From NCBI GenBank assembly GCA_963513935.1, contig OY740768.1:62041523-62105522 (forward strand): a DNA stretch of 64,000 nucleotides. The letters run 5' to 3'. How positions within the stretch are numbered: the first letter of the stretch is position 1; each line of letters starts with the position of its first letter. The DNA is from Aphrophora alni (taxonomy: Eukaryota; Arthropoda; Insecta; Hemiptera; Aphrophoridae). Shown here piece by piece: positions 22,243 through 34,512 of the stretch. The position numbers and the translations under genes are program-made. Below the pieces are notes generated by a model. It ran no database searches. It was not told where the DNA came from and saw nothing but the letters and a program-made list of their open reading frames with translations.

Positions 22243-24798
22243 TCGATTGTTTCTTCCATCTAATATTATATAAAAAGTCAAGCTCAATATTTATAAAATA
22301 TTGTTTATAAAACGGCAGTTTAATATTGGTTTACTATATATAGCCTTTATTTAACCAGTATTGAAACTCTATGTTGGATAATTTTAATAAATATATATTA
22401 GAATAATACTGGTTAATAATTTGTAATACATTATTGGTATTAAATTGAGAAAAAAACCATTATTGAATTTATAATTTCATCACTGCCGATATGTGAAATT
22501 TCCGAAATTTTTCCATTATTACAAACGCCAGTGCTACGTTGGTTTACAACATAGGCCTACAATGTCCTAAAAACATTGGATAGGGCCTAAATATAGTATG
22601 TCTTTATTTATCTAATATAGTTTGAAAACAATATCACATAGAGATGGAATTTCAAAAACCATATTTTTGGAGTTAATTTACATCAAAGTTATATTTCTGA
22701 AAAATTCAACTTCGATTCTGTGACCCATCACATAGATTACTTTACTATTTCTAAATAAATAACATATCCGCTTTATACGCATTTCCTTCAGTTTATCTTA
22801 GGTACAGTAGATACATCAGTAGTAAAAGAAATGTTTCTGAAAAATAAATAAATATTCTTACAAACTACAGTAGGCCTAAATAACACACATAGTTTCTTGT
22901 TTTCCATATCAGCAAGATGGCAAAGTATTTTTGAGTAGACTACTTGTTTTCAATAACAAATTTCAAAAAATGTTGTAAGATGACAAATATGTAGTTTATT
23001 ATTCTTATTATATGTGTTTAAAAACGTCAACAGTCGTCAAAAATGCGCTGAAATGCATTTATCTCATTAGTGTAGAATAGATTTTTAAAAACCTTCAGTG
23101 GATTTTAGGAAAGTAAAGTTGGTAAAAGTTTACTGTAAAGACCAGTTTTTATGGTTAATTTTTATTTTATCTATTTGTGGTATCTACCCTTCGAGTTGTT
23201 ATAAAATTAACGTATTATTTGGTATAGAAAGGCCGATGTACAATTTGTTATAAAACAGGTGGTGTCATTAAATAATATTAGTAGAGCCGGCGAGAGTTAT
23301 GGATTCCTCCAATCAGAGGGCTCCAATTGATCACGTGACCTATGCCTCCCCCTTGGCTCCTCCCTTCCTATAGTAGAGACGGGAAAATCCCATCCGGGCC
23401 CTGTGATTTGAATTGGAGAAAACAATTAGGAGCCCACCTAATTTTGTCAATAATAATGATTTCGTTAGGATATTTTCTCTATTTGGAACTATGCAAAGAA
23501 TGTCTGACCTCCTCTCCCCATCAGTTTTGTTGATAACAGAGTGAAGAAAGTGTGCCCTAAGTAAGACTTCAATCGTTTCCTTCGGTTTCTTTAAATTTCC
23601 CGCTTAGACCTACGAGACTCTCCATTAGATTTAGTAGATTGGAGGCAAGAATCTTATGAAGTCTTTCTCTTTGGGTAGTACAATCTATTTCCCCACAGAA
23701 CTTCCTCCAAGATTTTCGTCTTGCATTTTTAATGTTTTTGTTATACACGGTGAGATGTAAGCATCACATCAGCGGAGCGTTTGGCTATATATTAAAAAAC
23801 CGCCTAACCTGTTTCTTTGGTCAGAGAGTGATTGAGTCCACTACTTGGCTTGACCCCTATTCACTCTCTGTCTAAAAGGACAATCAATATTCATGAATGG
23901 AGTCCACAACGATATTAGTCAACATACTCGCTGCAAGCCCTAATTCTTGTGAGTTACCGACCGACCTCCCAAACACTGGAAAGTTGATTTTGAGTTTTTC
24001 TTCATTCCCCTCCCCCCCCCCAATGGATTCAAAATGTGTTACTTGATTTATTATATATGGTCTGACATTGATGGCTCTTTTTCTATATTTTGTAGACAAT
24101 GGGTTATTATTTTTGAGAATTGGCGTGACAAGTTTGATGTTTGAAATCTCAGTGTTTTCCTATCTTTTTACGTTTTTTCGTAATTATTATTTAGACCCTA
24201 GTTAGAGTTCTGAGACTTAGAAAGGAACTTAACTATATAACCTAATCGCAATATTAATTCGTAACAGAGTTAATGCAAATATTAGTAACACTGTATGTAA
24301 GATAGTAAACAACATGGAAATTTACGACATCACTATATTCAAACTGTAATTTTGGTATATAAGGTACAAATATAGTCACTGAATCATGTTTATTTCCACA
24401 GACAATATTGAAAAAATTGATTCAACAAGATCTGTACTTAAAAAAAGAAAAGTTGAACATTATATTTCCAACCTTAAATTTGAAGACATGGGAATTAAAA
24501 ATTGTGTAATTTTTAACTAACTGTATGGCCATTATACTGAAATTGCTTAGTCGTTACATTCAACATATACTGGTATGTTACTCTGCTAAATGCTGAGAAA
24601 CGAATAACTCTTGTTTAAACCCATGATAATTTATGTAAAAACAGTATATACAAAATGTGTTTTTTGTTGCTGTTGTTTTGCTTTATCAACTTCTGTAAGA
24701 AATAAATAATTATTGAAGGATTTCAGGAAATCACATTAAGAGTCCCGATTGTGGACATGATGACTGCAAACACTACTTTTATACGTCTGTTCGTAGAT
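22243..24798. other. AT-rich sequence with a GC-richer patch
   Basis: No gene recognised. A patch at about 23280-23560 is less AT-rich and contains TGATCACGTGACC; its short frames do not look like real proteins. Confidence 0.4.
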
Positions 24799-24865
24799 CA
24801 AAAAATTGTTTTTTTCGTCGCCCCACAAAGAGACGAAACAATTTTTTGAAAACACTACGAGCAAA
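24785..24865. repeat. Short inverted-repeat hairpin
   Basis: CAAAAAATTGTTTTTTTCGTC (24799-24819) pairs with GACGAAACAATTTTTTG (24832-24848), and the flanks TGTTCGTAG and CTACGAGCA also pair. Likely a small foldback element. Confidence 0.6.
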
Positions 24866-26036
24866 AATCTTACCAACTTAGAGCGGAGCTTCAAAACTTT
24901 AAAATGACCTTGTACAAATAATTTGATATAACAAACAGATACATTGTCTGTAAAGACAAAATATATTTTATAATATTTTTAATAATTTTATTTTCGCTCA
25001 AAGAAAACAAGTTATTCGATATAATCGTTTATAAAAATTTGTATTTTATTATAAAGATTATTTCAAAAAAATAAATTGTACTGTTGGCAAATTTTATAGT
25101 TACTATTATAGCTATACTATTATAGTTACAAATACATAAATTTAAATATAAGTTGCATTTTTAATGCAGAATTTTTCAATATGAGACAATACAGTGTCCA
25201 TTAAGATAAAATGTGATATTCGTATAACAGCCAATTTTTCATTAAAAAAAGTTTAAATGTTTCTTTTTTATTGCAATCTTTACTTTCAATTAGATTAACA
25301 AGTACAATTGTATACAGATAGTTCAGTCCAACTCAGTTTCCACCCAATACATACATACATTTTTACATTTGAATTAATATGCTTCAATTTTATTATTTAA
25401 GGTAATGTTATTGGTGTTAGGTTTACTTTCAAAAGAGATTAACGAAAATGCTCACCTAAACATGAAGCAAAGGAAAACATTCAATGAGAAACAAAGGATT
25501 TTACATTTTTTTAAAAGAAATATTTTGATTTATAACTTGAAATGAAAGTGAAAACAAATTTAAATTTTATAAATTATTCGAAATTATTTGTGGAAAGAAA
25601 TTTGTTCACAGAAAGCTATTAAAACAAAGAACTGAAACTACTGTTATTATTAGTTCCCCCCCCCTTTTTCTGTAAGTACTCAAAATTAAGTTAAAGTCAT
25701 TAAAACTATAAAAAAATGAACAATGTAATAATGAATTAAAATTCAATGAACAATTAAAATGATTACAGACAGAATTATTGAAATAAACATGTGCTCTGAG
25801 AATTGTCCGAACAGGAAGTTACAAGATTCGACAGCTTATTTTACATAACAGTTTTTTTACTTGTTCATTTCGTAACGTTTTATTAGAAAGCCTTCCATTA
25901 AATATTAAAAAAAAATTAACTGCTTCTAATTTAATTCCAAAAATTAAATCATGAATTACTGTAATTAAAACAAAAAATACACATATTTATAATTTAAAAA
26001 TTCAAGATGCATTAGAGCTACGTATGCAAGTACATA
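24866..26036. other. AT-rich sequence
   Basis: Nothing recognised. Confidence 0.45.
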
Positions 26037-26423
26037 TTGTGTACCTTTTTGATGAAAACAGGAATGGTATTCTCTTTGAAGGTAATAGATATAACAGGAA
26101 ATGCATTCTACCTGAATTTTACAACGAAAGAAAGAGAAATTTATTTAAATTTTATTTTTTTATTTTTACAAAATACGAATGAACCTAACTTCTACAATGT
26201 ATGGAATTTGCTTTATTTAATTGCTTATCCAACTGCCGAAGTCCAAGGCTATTACTGTCGGACCTTCAAAACACAAGTACCGTCAGGTATCACAACCTGT
26301 AAAATAGATCTAACACCAATGATTATGCTCGTGATAACTCTGGGAATCGAAAGAACAGTATTTTCAGTCTTAGAAGAGACGGAATGTTATGAAAGCTACA
26401 GTTCTTTTATCATATGTATTTAA
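26037..26423 (+). CDS. Unrecognised 128-codon open frame
   Basis: I do not recognise this frame. It is unusually long for such AT-rich DNA and is less biased than its surroundings in its second half, which has spaced cysteines (GYYCRTFK, TTCKIDLTP, ETECYESYSS, IICI). The N-terminal half contains a Phe/Leu-rich hydrophobic stretch followed by QNTNEP; the bases TTTTATTTTTACAAAAT there look like intron-type sequence, so only the part after about 26170 might be coding. The start used is not a strong ATG context. It may be chance or part of an exon. No function is proposed. Confidence 0.2.
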   Translation: MCTFLMKTGMVFSLKVIDITGNAFYLNFTTKEREIYLNFIFLFLQNTNEPNFYNVWNLLYLIAYPTAEVQGYYCRTFKTQVPSGITTCKIDLTPMIMLVITLGIERTVFSVLEETECYESYSSFIICI

Positions 26424-28140
26424 GATGACGTTAAGTGCACGTCAATTAATTGTATATCTGAAATTACGGAAAACTTTGATAGTGGTAATTATTCAGAAAT
26501 GTGTTCAGTTAAAACAACACATTAAAAGAACTATATAAAATTTAACACATCTAATATTTTAAAAGTTGTGTAGTTATTGTCACTAAAACGATTGTGACAG
26601 GGGGATATTTTTTATTAGATATTAGATTATTCTCCTGAAGTTGTTCATTGCGTTATTTTTTGGTTAATCGCTAAATTTGTATAATTAACAAAATATATAT
26701 TTGTATGACTTTATCATAGAATTAATTTTTTACATTACAAGTGTTTATTACAAGTGTTTAAATATTTGATTGTTATATTTTAACGTTATGTAACTCTTAT
26801 AGTATATCAATTTATTGAAAAGGTTTTATAAAATTATACTCTACGTACGAAAAACAGCTCAAGATATTTTTTGTGTTTTTACTATCTTAGCTCAACTTGT
26901 TAAATTAAGCAATATGCTTTATTATACATTTTAATCAAAAAAATGGACTATAGTTGTAACTTGTTATATTCAGTTGGTGAGTAGTAGATTTTAAAATATT
27001 TGTAATTGTAATTGATATATAGAAGTTTTCTAAAATTTACATCAGTCAATAATATTTAACTACTGTCTTTTAATTTTTTTCTGCAATAAAAGCCATGTAC
27101 GTTATAAGGCATATTTTTCTTTATATTTATTCATTTTATGTAGTCTTCGTTTATTATTGAGGGTAAAATCAAATCAACTTTGGTCTTAATTAGGAAAACA
27201 CTAGAAATTATAAAATATGAATACATTTTGTACTACTTATAATTTAAAACCTGAGTCCTAAACAGTTTTTTATTTAATTTGTAATATTATTTTATCATGT
27301 ATAATACAAGAATATTATTTTTCCAAATTTTTAACCAAAATTTAAAAAATTTATCATAATGAAATTTGGTAGTTACCTATTTTGTTTCAAAAATATTTAA
27401 AATAAAGTTAAATTATACTACTATCGGGGACTAAGAATGTGTTATTGGGTTTATTTATACCAAATATATTTTTTAAATATAATTAGAGTTTTAACAATTA
27501 ATGAAATATTCTTCTTCGTGTAAAGTTATATCACAGGATATTCAGGACAATGAATTCAGATTTGTATTAATCAACATACGCAATTCAACAAAACCAAACA
27601 TGTTTATAAAGTAAGAAATGACAGTTCTTGTCTTTTCAATTTCAAAAATGTAGGAAAATGTATTCTGAGTGGAAATGTTCGTATTAAATAACAATCTTAT
27701 ATAGAATCTTTCTTGTTTAAATATCTCAATGATTTTTTCACAACCTAATCTTCATTCTAATCAAACATTAAAAGGCTTAATGAAAATAGTTTTAAAGGGG
27801 TAGAACAAAAATATTGTTTTAATTTTTAATATCCGTTACTAAATTTTTGAATTTAATAAATCGTAATAGAAGCTCGTTTCTTTGTAACAATCTTCTATTA
27901 TTTGTAGTTTCTATTATAGTCTTCTAGCTCGTAAAATTTCTCTTGTTACAAATACAATATTTACATTTTAGTATCAAAATTAGTCACATAATTGTACTCA
28001 ATAGACTTAATAGTGTAATTAGTGTTTTACATCAATTTTGAAAAAAAATTATTATCATTATAAAATGAATCATTAAACGTGACATATTGGAGACCAACAA
28101 AAATCTTAATACTTTAAAAAACATTAATTTAAATTAATTA
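26424..28140. other. AT-rich sequence upstream of gene B
   Basis: No gene or repeat recognised. Confidence 0.45.
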
Positions 28141-28143
28141 TTA

Positions 28144-28148
28144 TCAGT
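28144..28148 (+). promoter_or_regulatory. Candidate arthropod initiator of gene B
   Basis: TCAGT, the arthropod initiator consensus, 33 bases before the ATG at 28181. No well-placed TATA box is seen; TATAAAAT near 28059 is too far. Alternatively TCTTTTAG just before the ATG could be an acceptor of a leader intron. Confidence 0.25.
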
Positions 28149-28180
28149 TTAGAAGTTCGTCATTAATAAATCTTTTAGCT

Positions 28181-28411
28181 ATGATTTTCTTTCCATACAT
28201 CTTTATTTTAACTCTAGGATTAATTATACTTTTTAATATGTCAAACTTTGTTTCTTCTTTCGACCATGATTCAATACGCAATAAAAAACACATTTTACAT
28301 TCTAAACGATTATTAAGGAGAAAACTAAGTAATGTGAAAAGAAGAATAATTGGAGGACATGATGCTATCGACATTAGAAGTTATCCGTACATGGCGTACT
28401 TATTGAGAGTT
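28181..28411 (+). CDS. S1 serine protease gene B, exon 1 (signal, propeptide, IIGG)
   Basis: Exon of 77 codons starting at ATG 28181. Residues 1 to about 26 form a hydrophobic signal peptide (IFILTLGLIILF), then a strongly basic propeptide of about 29 residues containing KRLLRRK and ending NVKRR. Cleavage after this dibasic-type site would release the mature N-terminus IIGGHDAIDIRSYPYMAY, the standard Ile16 start of S1 proteases. The exon ends phase 0 after LLRV at the GTAAGT donor (28412). The next exon in frame is 58009, so the intron is about 29.6 kb. KRR before IIGG suggests activation by a trypsin-like or furin-like enzyme. The assignment of this exon to gene B and not to another paralogue rests on phase, order and strand. 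Confidence 0.85.
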
Positions 28412-28693
28412 GTAAGTAAACTGTAATTAAAATAAGTAGTAGTGTGTATATATAAATATATTATCTGTTAATATTATCAATTAATAAATATTTAAATTGT
28501 TAAAACTAAATAATGACAAGAAAATCCAAATAGGGCCTTTATAATTTGAGTTGAAAGTTTCATTATTATGCCATAACATATGTAGTGATTTACGTTACAA
28601 AATAATAAGATTTATCTACATCTTTAGTAGTACGTAATGGTTGCTTTAATTTTCTTGCTTGGAAAATATCACTGTAAATTTAATTGAACTAAT

Positions 28694-28696
<3 letters not shown>
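28412..28696 (+). other. Start of 29.6-kb intron 1 of gene B
   Basis: AT-rich intron sequence. The intron 28412-58008 holds nearly all elements listed below. Confidence 0.7.

Positions 28697-28766
<70 letters not shown>
28697..28766. repeat. (CA)n microsatellite
   Basis: About 35 uninterrupted CA units, bordered on the right by a GAGGAC-motif repeat that also borders the CA array at 47471. Confidence 0.95.
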
Positions 28767-28769
<3 letters not shown>

Positions 28770-29275
28770 TTGTATGAGGTCCCCCCTAGTACGACTCGAC
28801 CCGGGCTCACACACTCTGAAAGGCAGTAGCGAGGACTCATAAACTCTCATCTTATCTACCGAGGTCTCCATATTAGAACATTATTTTAATAATGAAAAAC
28901 CTTTAAAAAGCTATTAATTTTTGGGGATAGGTATTGCTTACATAGTCGACAATATTATATAAAAAAAACAGATTTCTAACGCTAACTTTAAAAACGTGTT
29001 AAATTTAGTCCGATAACGAGGACCTACGAACTAGGAATGCAACTAGCGAGGACTCATATGTTTCTCAATAAATAACGAAACCGAGGACCTGACGACAGGT
29101 TCTCGCTAACTGCATTGCGAGTTTGTATGAGCCCTCGCTAACAACATTGCGAGTTTGTGAGACCTACGAACTTTAAATTCTACAAGCGAGGGCTTGTGCG
29201 TTCATAAAAAGTACGCTACCGAGGACCTTTTTACGCGTTCTTGCTAATTGCATTCTGAGAGTTTATATTAATTTG
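28767..29275. repeat. GAGGAC-motif repeat block next to (CA)n
   Basis: Starts TGTTTGTATGAGGTCC right after the CA run. Short motifs recur irregularly: GCGAGGACTCATA (28831, 29046 areas), CCGAGGTC, ACGAGGACCTACGAACT (about 29017), CCGAGGACCT (29082, 29219 areas), and opposite-sense TCTCGCTAACTGCATTGCGAG and CCTCGCTAACAACATTGCGAG. The motif set is shared with 47350-47470. Confidence 0.65.
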
Positions 29276-32180
29276 TTTATTATAATATTTTGAAATTTTT
29301 AAAAGGTGTCTTTACTGAACGTATTCTTTAATTTTGTTTTTATATTTATTATTAATATGTTAAAAGAATAAAAACTCAAGTATCATCGTACGAACAGCCC
29401 AACAGGAAACAATGGTCTCTGTAGTTTGGGCTTCAAGCTGCATAGGTAGTAGCTGTTTCGAAAAAAAGTTAAATAAAAACACAGTAGAAATGTAAAATTC
29501 TGGAGATATTAAAAATATATTATAAAAATAACATTGATTATTTGGTAATATTACAAATATATAATATAAAATTGATTAATAAATAGATTGAAATTGCCAT
29601 TTTAAACGACATAGGCCAACTTAGGAAAATGTATTAACAACCAAATCTATAACTAATTATAAGGGCTAGATACCAAATTTTTACGAAATAATGTTACAAC
29701 TCTTCTTTCCTTGTAAAATTTAGCATTGGCTTGGTGGCCGGTATGTAGTGGCCGGTTACATAAACGTCAATCAGACATGATCTATGATCATCGTCCAAAT
29801 TAATCTAACACCAAGAGTTTATGTTTATTATTGAGTATATGTTTAGAGTTTACCTAACATTATATTTTGTTGTATTACTTCATGTTTCATTGATTGTAGA
29901 CATAAGAATTGACCAAGCTGCAAAATTAGCAGTCTAGTAGTCGTTCTGGTAGCCTCCGCCCCTAATAAAACAAAGGGGCTAAAGTGTGTTGATGTAAAAA
30001 AGAAACTAAAAGTTTTGTTAACAGTTTTAGGCTAATGTCTCCAATGCCTAGTGTCTGTTGTCTTTAATGCAGTGCAATTACATTTATACAAAAATTCAAT
30101 AAAATCAATATGAACATATTTCAATAATAAAGATCAAATCCAATTTTAATGGTAATCTTTTAAAATTTGGACATTTATATTTCATTATTATATTAAACAC
30201 ATATTATTGAGACATATATCAAATTTCAACACAATATCTAAAAAGCTTAAGTTTCGACTAAAAGTAATCGCACATTAGGACCGTTTAAGGTTATAATTAT
30301 TATTGTTATGGAATAAATACTTCTTTGCACAGAACTTTGGTTTAACCGGAACAGAATGGTCAGGAACGAATTTAAAACCTATATCCTTTTATCAAAAATA
30401 TTAAGGATTTGTTATTATAGATTGCCAAAAATTAGCCAAAAAATGACCGTTTGCCGTTTTTACATTGAGGTGGATTGTAATAACTGTTAAAGATGTACTC
30501 AATCGAAAGAAACTGACTTCCTAAACTGTTAAAAATTATAAATAGCTAGGAAATAATTCCCAAGTGGTGACGAAAAAATTTGTCTTTTAAACCGAAAATG
30601 TATATCTTTGTTTTGTTCTATATGTGTGTGAATTTGTAACATAAATAAAACTAAAATTTATTTTAGGAAGGTTTGATAAGAAAGGTTTCTACAGTAGTCT
30701 GTAATTTATGTTTTCTAAAAATATCGTGACTGACCATTCATTACATCTCTCTCATTATCAGTATTGAAAGTAGTGCCTTTTACCTGTAAACCGTGGCGGA
30801 TCCAGTGAGGGGCGATTGGATGGATCCCCCCCCGTTAGCCAAAAAAAAAGTTAATATAGAAATTACAAGTAAGTAAAGTAAAATACGACTATGCTGCAAT
30901 ACTGTATACAAGGAAAACTAAAGACGTTCTAAAGTCGGTAGTATATTGTCAAATGAAGTACTCAATGATCAGTGCCAGATCTACAAATTGAGGGCCCCCA
31001 GCCAAATTTCTCCAAGGGCCCCTTGAGCAGACATGGATAGAGGGAAGGAGGGAACCGTACACAATATAAGTGTAAAACGTTTAGAGATTAACACTTAATC
31101 TCTTGTCTTATACTTAATTAAATTATAACTTTTGTGTTAAAAACCTTTTCTGCCACTGCTTGAACTCAATATTTTATATATATATTTTTATTTTAGCCTC
31201 ATTTATTTTTTGAGTAGAGGACCATTGGGCCCCCTAATATCGGATTTCATTGACCAACATAAATAAAAAGAACTTGCAATATTTTCAAACTTGATTTTAA
31301 TTTTTTTAAAGAACAAAAAATTGCGATTTAAAAAAAAAGGAAACATCCGTGTTAACGTTATCTTAGAAAATGGGCAGTAAATAATACAAGTGCGATTGAA
31401 AATGGCGGCGGTACGAGTGTTCAAGTGTGACTAGGCCTATATATTTAAGCGAACTATATAAGTTATTTTAAGAACAAAGATAAATTTAAATAATAAATAA
31501 AGTAAACATAGAATAAGAATGGAATTTACCAAAATAATAAATAGGCTACAAGTTTCATGTAATTCTTATCCACATTACTTTTGGAAGAATTTCCAGTAAT
31601 TGGGGTTTATTTTATAAGTTACAAAGTAACGGTAAAATTACTTTTGTAATTAATCTAGTTTTATTAACCCATTTATAATACAAAACAAATCATATTAACA
31701 CTAACAAAATGATATATTTCATAATTGATATAATGACCAAAAAACAAACTAAAATATAAAATAATAATAAATAATCAAATATATAACATAAGAATAGAAA
31801 TGTATCAAATGTTTTTATTATGGTCTACCATTTTAAGGATTTTTATGGTTAGAACTTACTGAGATACTGCTGTTTGCTTTAGGGTGGGAGGATCCCAATT
31901 ACGCAGAACAATATTTGGCATAATAAATCTCAAAACTAGACTTTCTACATAACAAACTTACGTCATTACTTTTACGCTTAAAAATTTCTTACAGTATGGC
32001 TCTTCAAACTATTCAATAGGCTACTTGAAAATTTACCGAGTAGGCTAATTGTTTCAAAAAACAATCACAACCTACTAACGCTAACATTTTAAAATTTATT
32101 TTAATTTTATTCTCGGCTATATTTGCACATTTATAAATTCACTACCTGAACCTGTATATAGGCCTACGTATATAAATATG
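29276..32180. other. Intron 1 of gene B, unannotated AT-rich part
   Basis: No gene. Two patches look like ends of old DNA transposons: CCGTGGCGGATCCAGTGAGGGG (about 30791) and a pair of facing GGGCCCCC patches at about 30968-31020 and 31215-31240. I could not prove terminal repeats or target duplications. Confidence 0.35.
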
Positions 32181-32189
32181 TACCGCGAT

Positions 32190-32560
32190 TCAAAATAAGG
32201 AAAAAAACCGTAAATATAAATATGTCTATAAATATGTCTGGAAACGCTTTTTACCAGCTATCCCTGTATTATTATTTTCTAAACTGAAACATTTATATCT
32301 CTAGAACGGCCTTATCGACTGTGTTGAAATTTTGTACGTTATTCATCAACTTAGAGACATAGTTTGAAAAAAAAAAAGAAAGAAAAACCAACTTGTTCCC
32401 AATAATCGGTTTTAAAATGGCGGCTGTTTAAATTTTTTTAATGGAATTAACTCAAAAAATTCCAAATTTTTATAAAAAGTGTCCAGTAACTTTTTCACCT
32501 CGTTAAATTTCCTATAGAATGATATAATGTAAATAGCAAAACTATGAAATAAAGTTTGTT
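32190..32560. repeat. Foldback-family copy (ATATCTCTAGAA family), copy 1
   Basis: Contains GTCTGGAAACGCTTTTTACCAGCTATCC, TTATATCTCTAGAACGG and GTTGAAATTTTGTACG, ATTCATCAACTTAGAGAC, the same ordered motifs as the two arms of the element at 40871-41310. The second arm is not obvious here, so this copy appears single-armed or decayed. Confidence 0.65.
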
Positions 32561-32582
32561 AAAAAAAAAAAAAAAAAAACAT

Positions 32583-32715
32583 ACACTGATCTCGTAATAA
32601 AATTTTATTTTCACTACGCGTTTCAACGATAAAGTCGCCCTTTTCATGTGTACAGCTACAAAGATAACTCGTTGAAACGCATATTGAATATAAAATCTTA
32701 TTACTAGAAGAGTGT
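32583..32715. repeat. Foldback hairpin element 2
   Basis: Left arm 32583-32628 and right arm 32670-32715 pair over about 46 bases with several mismatches (CGCGTTTCAACG against CGTTGAAACGC at the core). The inner part CAACGATAAAGTCGCCC shares the motif of the hairpin at 22079-22242. Confidence 0.75.
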
Positions 32716-33890
32716 ACGAATTTTTTTGAACAATTTCTCGCTAGTTTAGTTTAATATTGTTATTAATATGAAATACTGGATAACAGTATAAAAGCACCAA
32801 TCGCTAGACGGGTAGGCCACGTCATATGATTGTTAATATAAAATATTTTCTACTAATGGACTGCCTGAAATATATACTGTATGAATTTATAATTGGTATA
32901 CGAGTTCTTTAAGTAACGTTTTATCAGAGTCAAAATTTAAAAAAAAATCATTTTAAAATTGGTGGCCTTTTACATTTTTGATCTTTTGCATAAAACAAAT
33001 TAGTTTAGTATGAATGTTTAATGTTTTCACCTGCACAGACTGAATATAATTAATATCTGAGTGAACGGGTAGGACCATAAGAATTGGTATAATTCCCGCC
33101 AGTTTCTGTTGTTATTCTCACGTTATCACTCTTGTCTCAATAACGTAGTTTGTGAACGTAAATTGTAAACTTATTTGATAATGGTGGACTATATAACTAT
33201 TACAACAACTACTAATATAATGTGTTTTAGAGGAAGTTTTTTTTATTCTTATGGTGTAGGCTTACATTTGATACTGAATTCTTTTCTTGGTTGAATATTT
33301 GAAAAGTGGTTAACTCTAAAAAAGATGTTTCTTCTTGAACGATTTAATAGATGCCCCTAGTTTCCGTGTCCAGTAAAACCGTAACAACTTAATTGCAGCA
33401 GATAATTATTATTTAAAAAGTAATTATCTTAACTAAAATGTTTTAACAAAAATATTAGGCTACATATTACATATTTCTTTGATGAAATTCATTTACCTTT
33501 TTCTTCGCAGAGTTTTTTTAAAAATTCTAAATATGAGTTTTTCTAAATTTTTTATATGCCTCTTGATTTAAAAACATGTAAAAAAAAATAATAATAAAAT
33601 AAACTAACGAAGGAATTACAATGGACTTGTAACTATACTTTACGTATCATACTGTAAATAATATATTTCTGTTCTAACAGCTGCGAGTTTAATATGTACA
33701 ACTGTGCATAACTTAAGTCTGGGCCGGCTTACCACATAATCACGAGCCCTTAACCGCCATTCACAAAATAAGGTTAAAATTGTGTTTTTAAAAACACTGT
33801 TACACTCTTGTATATCTTTTCTTCTCTAATACTTTTTAAAATACATTTTATTTTAAACATGGGAAAAAAATGTAAAACTGTTGATTCTCA
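32716..33890. other. AT-rich intron sequence
   Basis: Nothing recognised. Confidence 0.45.
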
Positions 33891-33892
33891 AA

Positions 33893-33930
33893 GGAACGCA
33901 TAGCTCAGTCGTTAGAGTCGTCGTCTAGTT
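33893..33930 (+). repeat. tRNA-like 5' half with A box (SINE head or tRNA relic)
   Basis: GGAACGCATAGCTCAGTCGTTAGAG resembles the first 25 bases of a tRNA: acceptor strand, then the polymerase III A box TAGCTCAGTCGTTAGAG. No B box (GGTTCGAATCC type) and no matching acceptor 3' strand follow within 80 bases, so this is not an intact tRNA. A tRNA-derived SINE head or fragment fits. Confidence 0.45.
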
Positions 33931-33954
33931 TACTACAGTTGGAATTACTTAGTA

Positions 33955-34010
33955 AAAAAAACCAAATTGCGGATAGCTGGTACGAGAAGCGTTTCCAAGC
34001 TGAGGTTTAC
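33955..34010. repeat. ATATCTCTAGAA foldback-family arm fragment
   Basis: CCAAATTGCGGATAGCTGGTACGAGAAGCGTTTCC matches the arm end AATGGCGGATAGCTGGTAAAAAAGCGTTACCGG at 41256-41289. Confidence 0.55.
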
Positions 34011-34040
34011 GTGTTTTTTTCTAATTTATATAAAATTTAT

Positions 34041-34512
34041 AATAAAACAGCACATAATATACAATATTTTGTAAATTCTACTATTTTTATTGAGTCTTGC
34101 CGACCATGGTTTTGCTAGTGACGGCATTCACGAGGCCAAACAAACATTATTCTTTCTTCCAAAGAATTAAAATTTGCTTTTTTTTGCATATTTCAGTATA
34201 TTTTTTTTGTTAGATTAAAAAAAAAAATACACACAATCTCTCTCTCACACACTCTCTAAAACTACCATTGTGGAGAGACTCGCCGGGTAAATATATTGTG
34301 GGATCTCTCTCAATATTCATTTCACAAGACTATGTCTCAACAGTTTTTTAAAATAAAAATTCGTCAAAATGTTCTTTTCATTTGCTCTTCTAAATTATGA
34401 TTTTTAGATGTCTGTGATAAGTTGCCTCATGAATGCAGTCACGGACGAAACCATGGTCGGCAAGACTCAATAAAAATAGTAGAACTTACAACATATTGTG
34501 TACTGTTTTATT
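34041..34512. mobile_element. Foldback/MITE-like element, ~105-bp terminal inverted repeats
   Basis: Left arm 34041 to about 34145 starts AATAAAACAGCACATAATAT and includes TTTTTATTGAGTCTTGCCGACCATGGTTT. The right arm from about 34410 to 34512 carries the reverse complement AAACCATGGTCGGCAAGACTCAATAAAAA and ends CTGTTTTATT. The interior has CT/CA-rich simple sequence and no ORF. Confidence 0.85.

Noticed and set aside
33893..33965. Intact tRNA gene
   Set aside because: Only the 5' part with the A box is present; no B box, T arm or acceptor partner.
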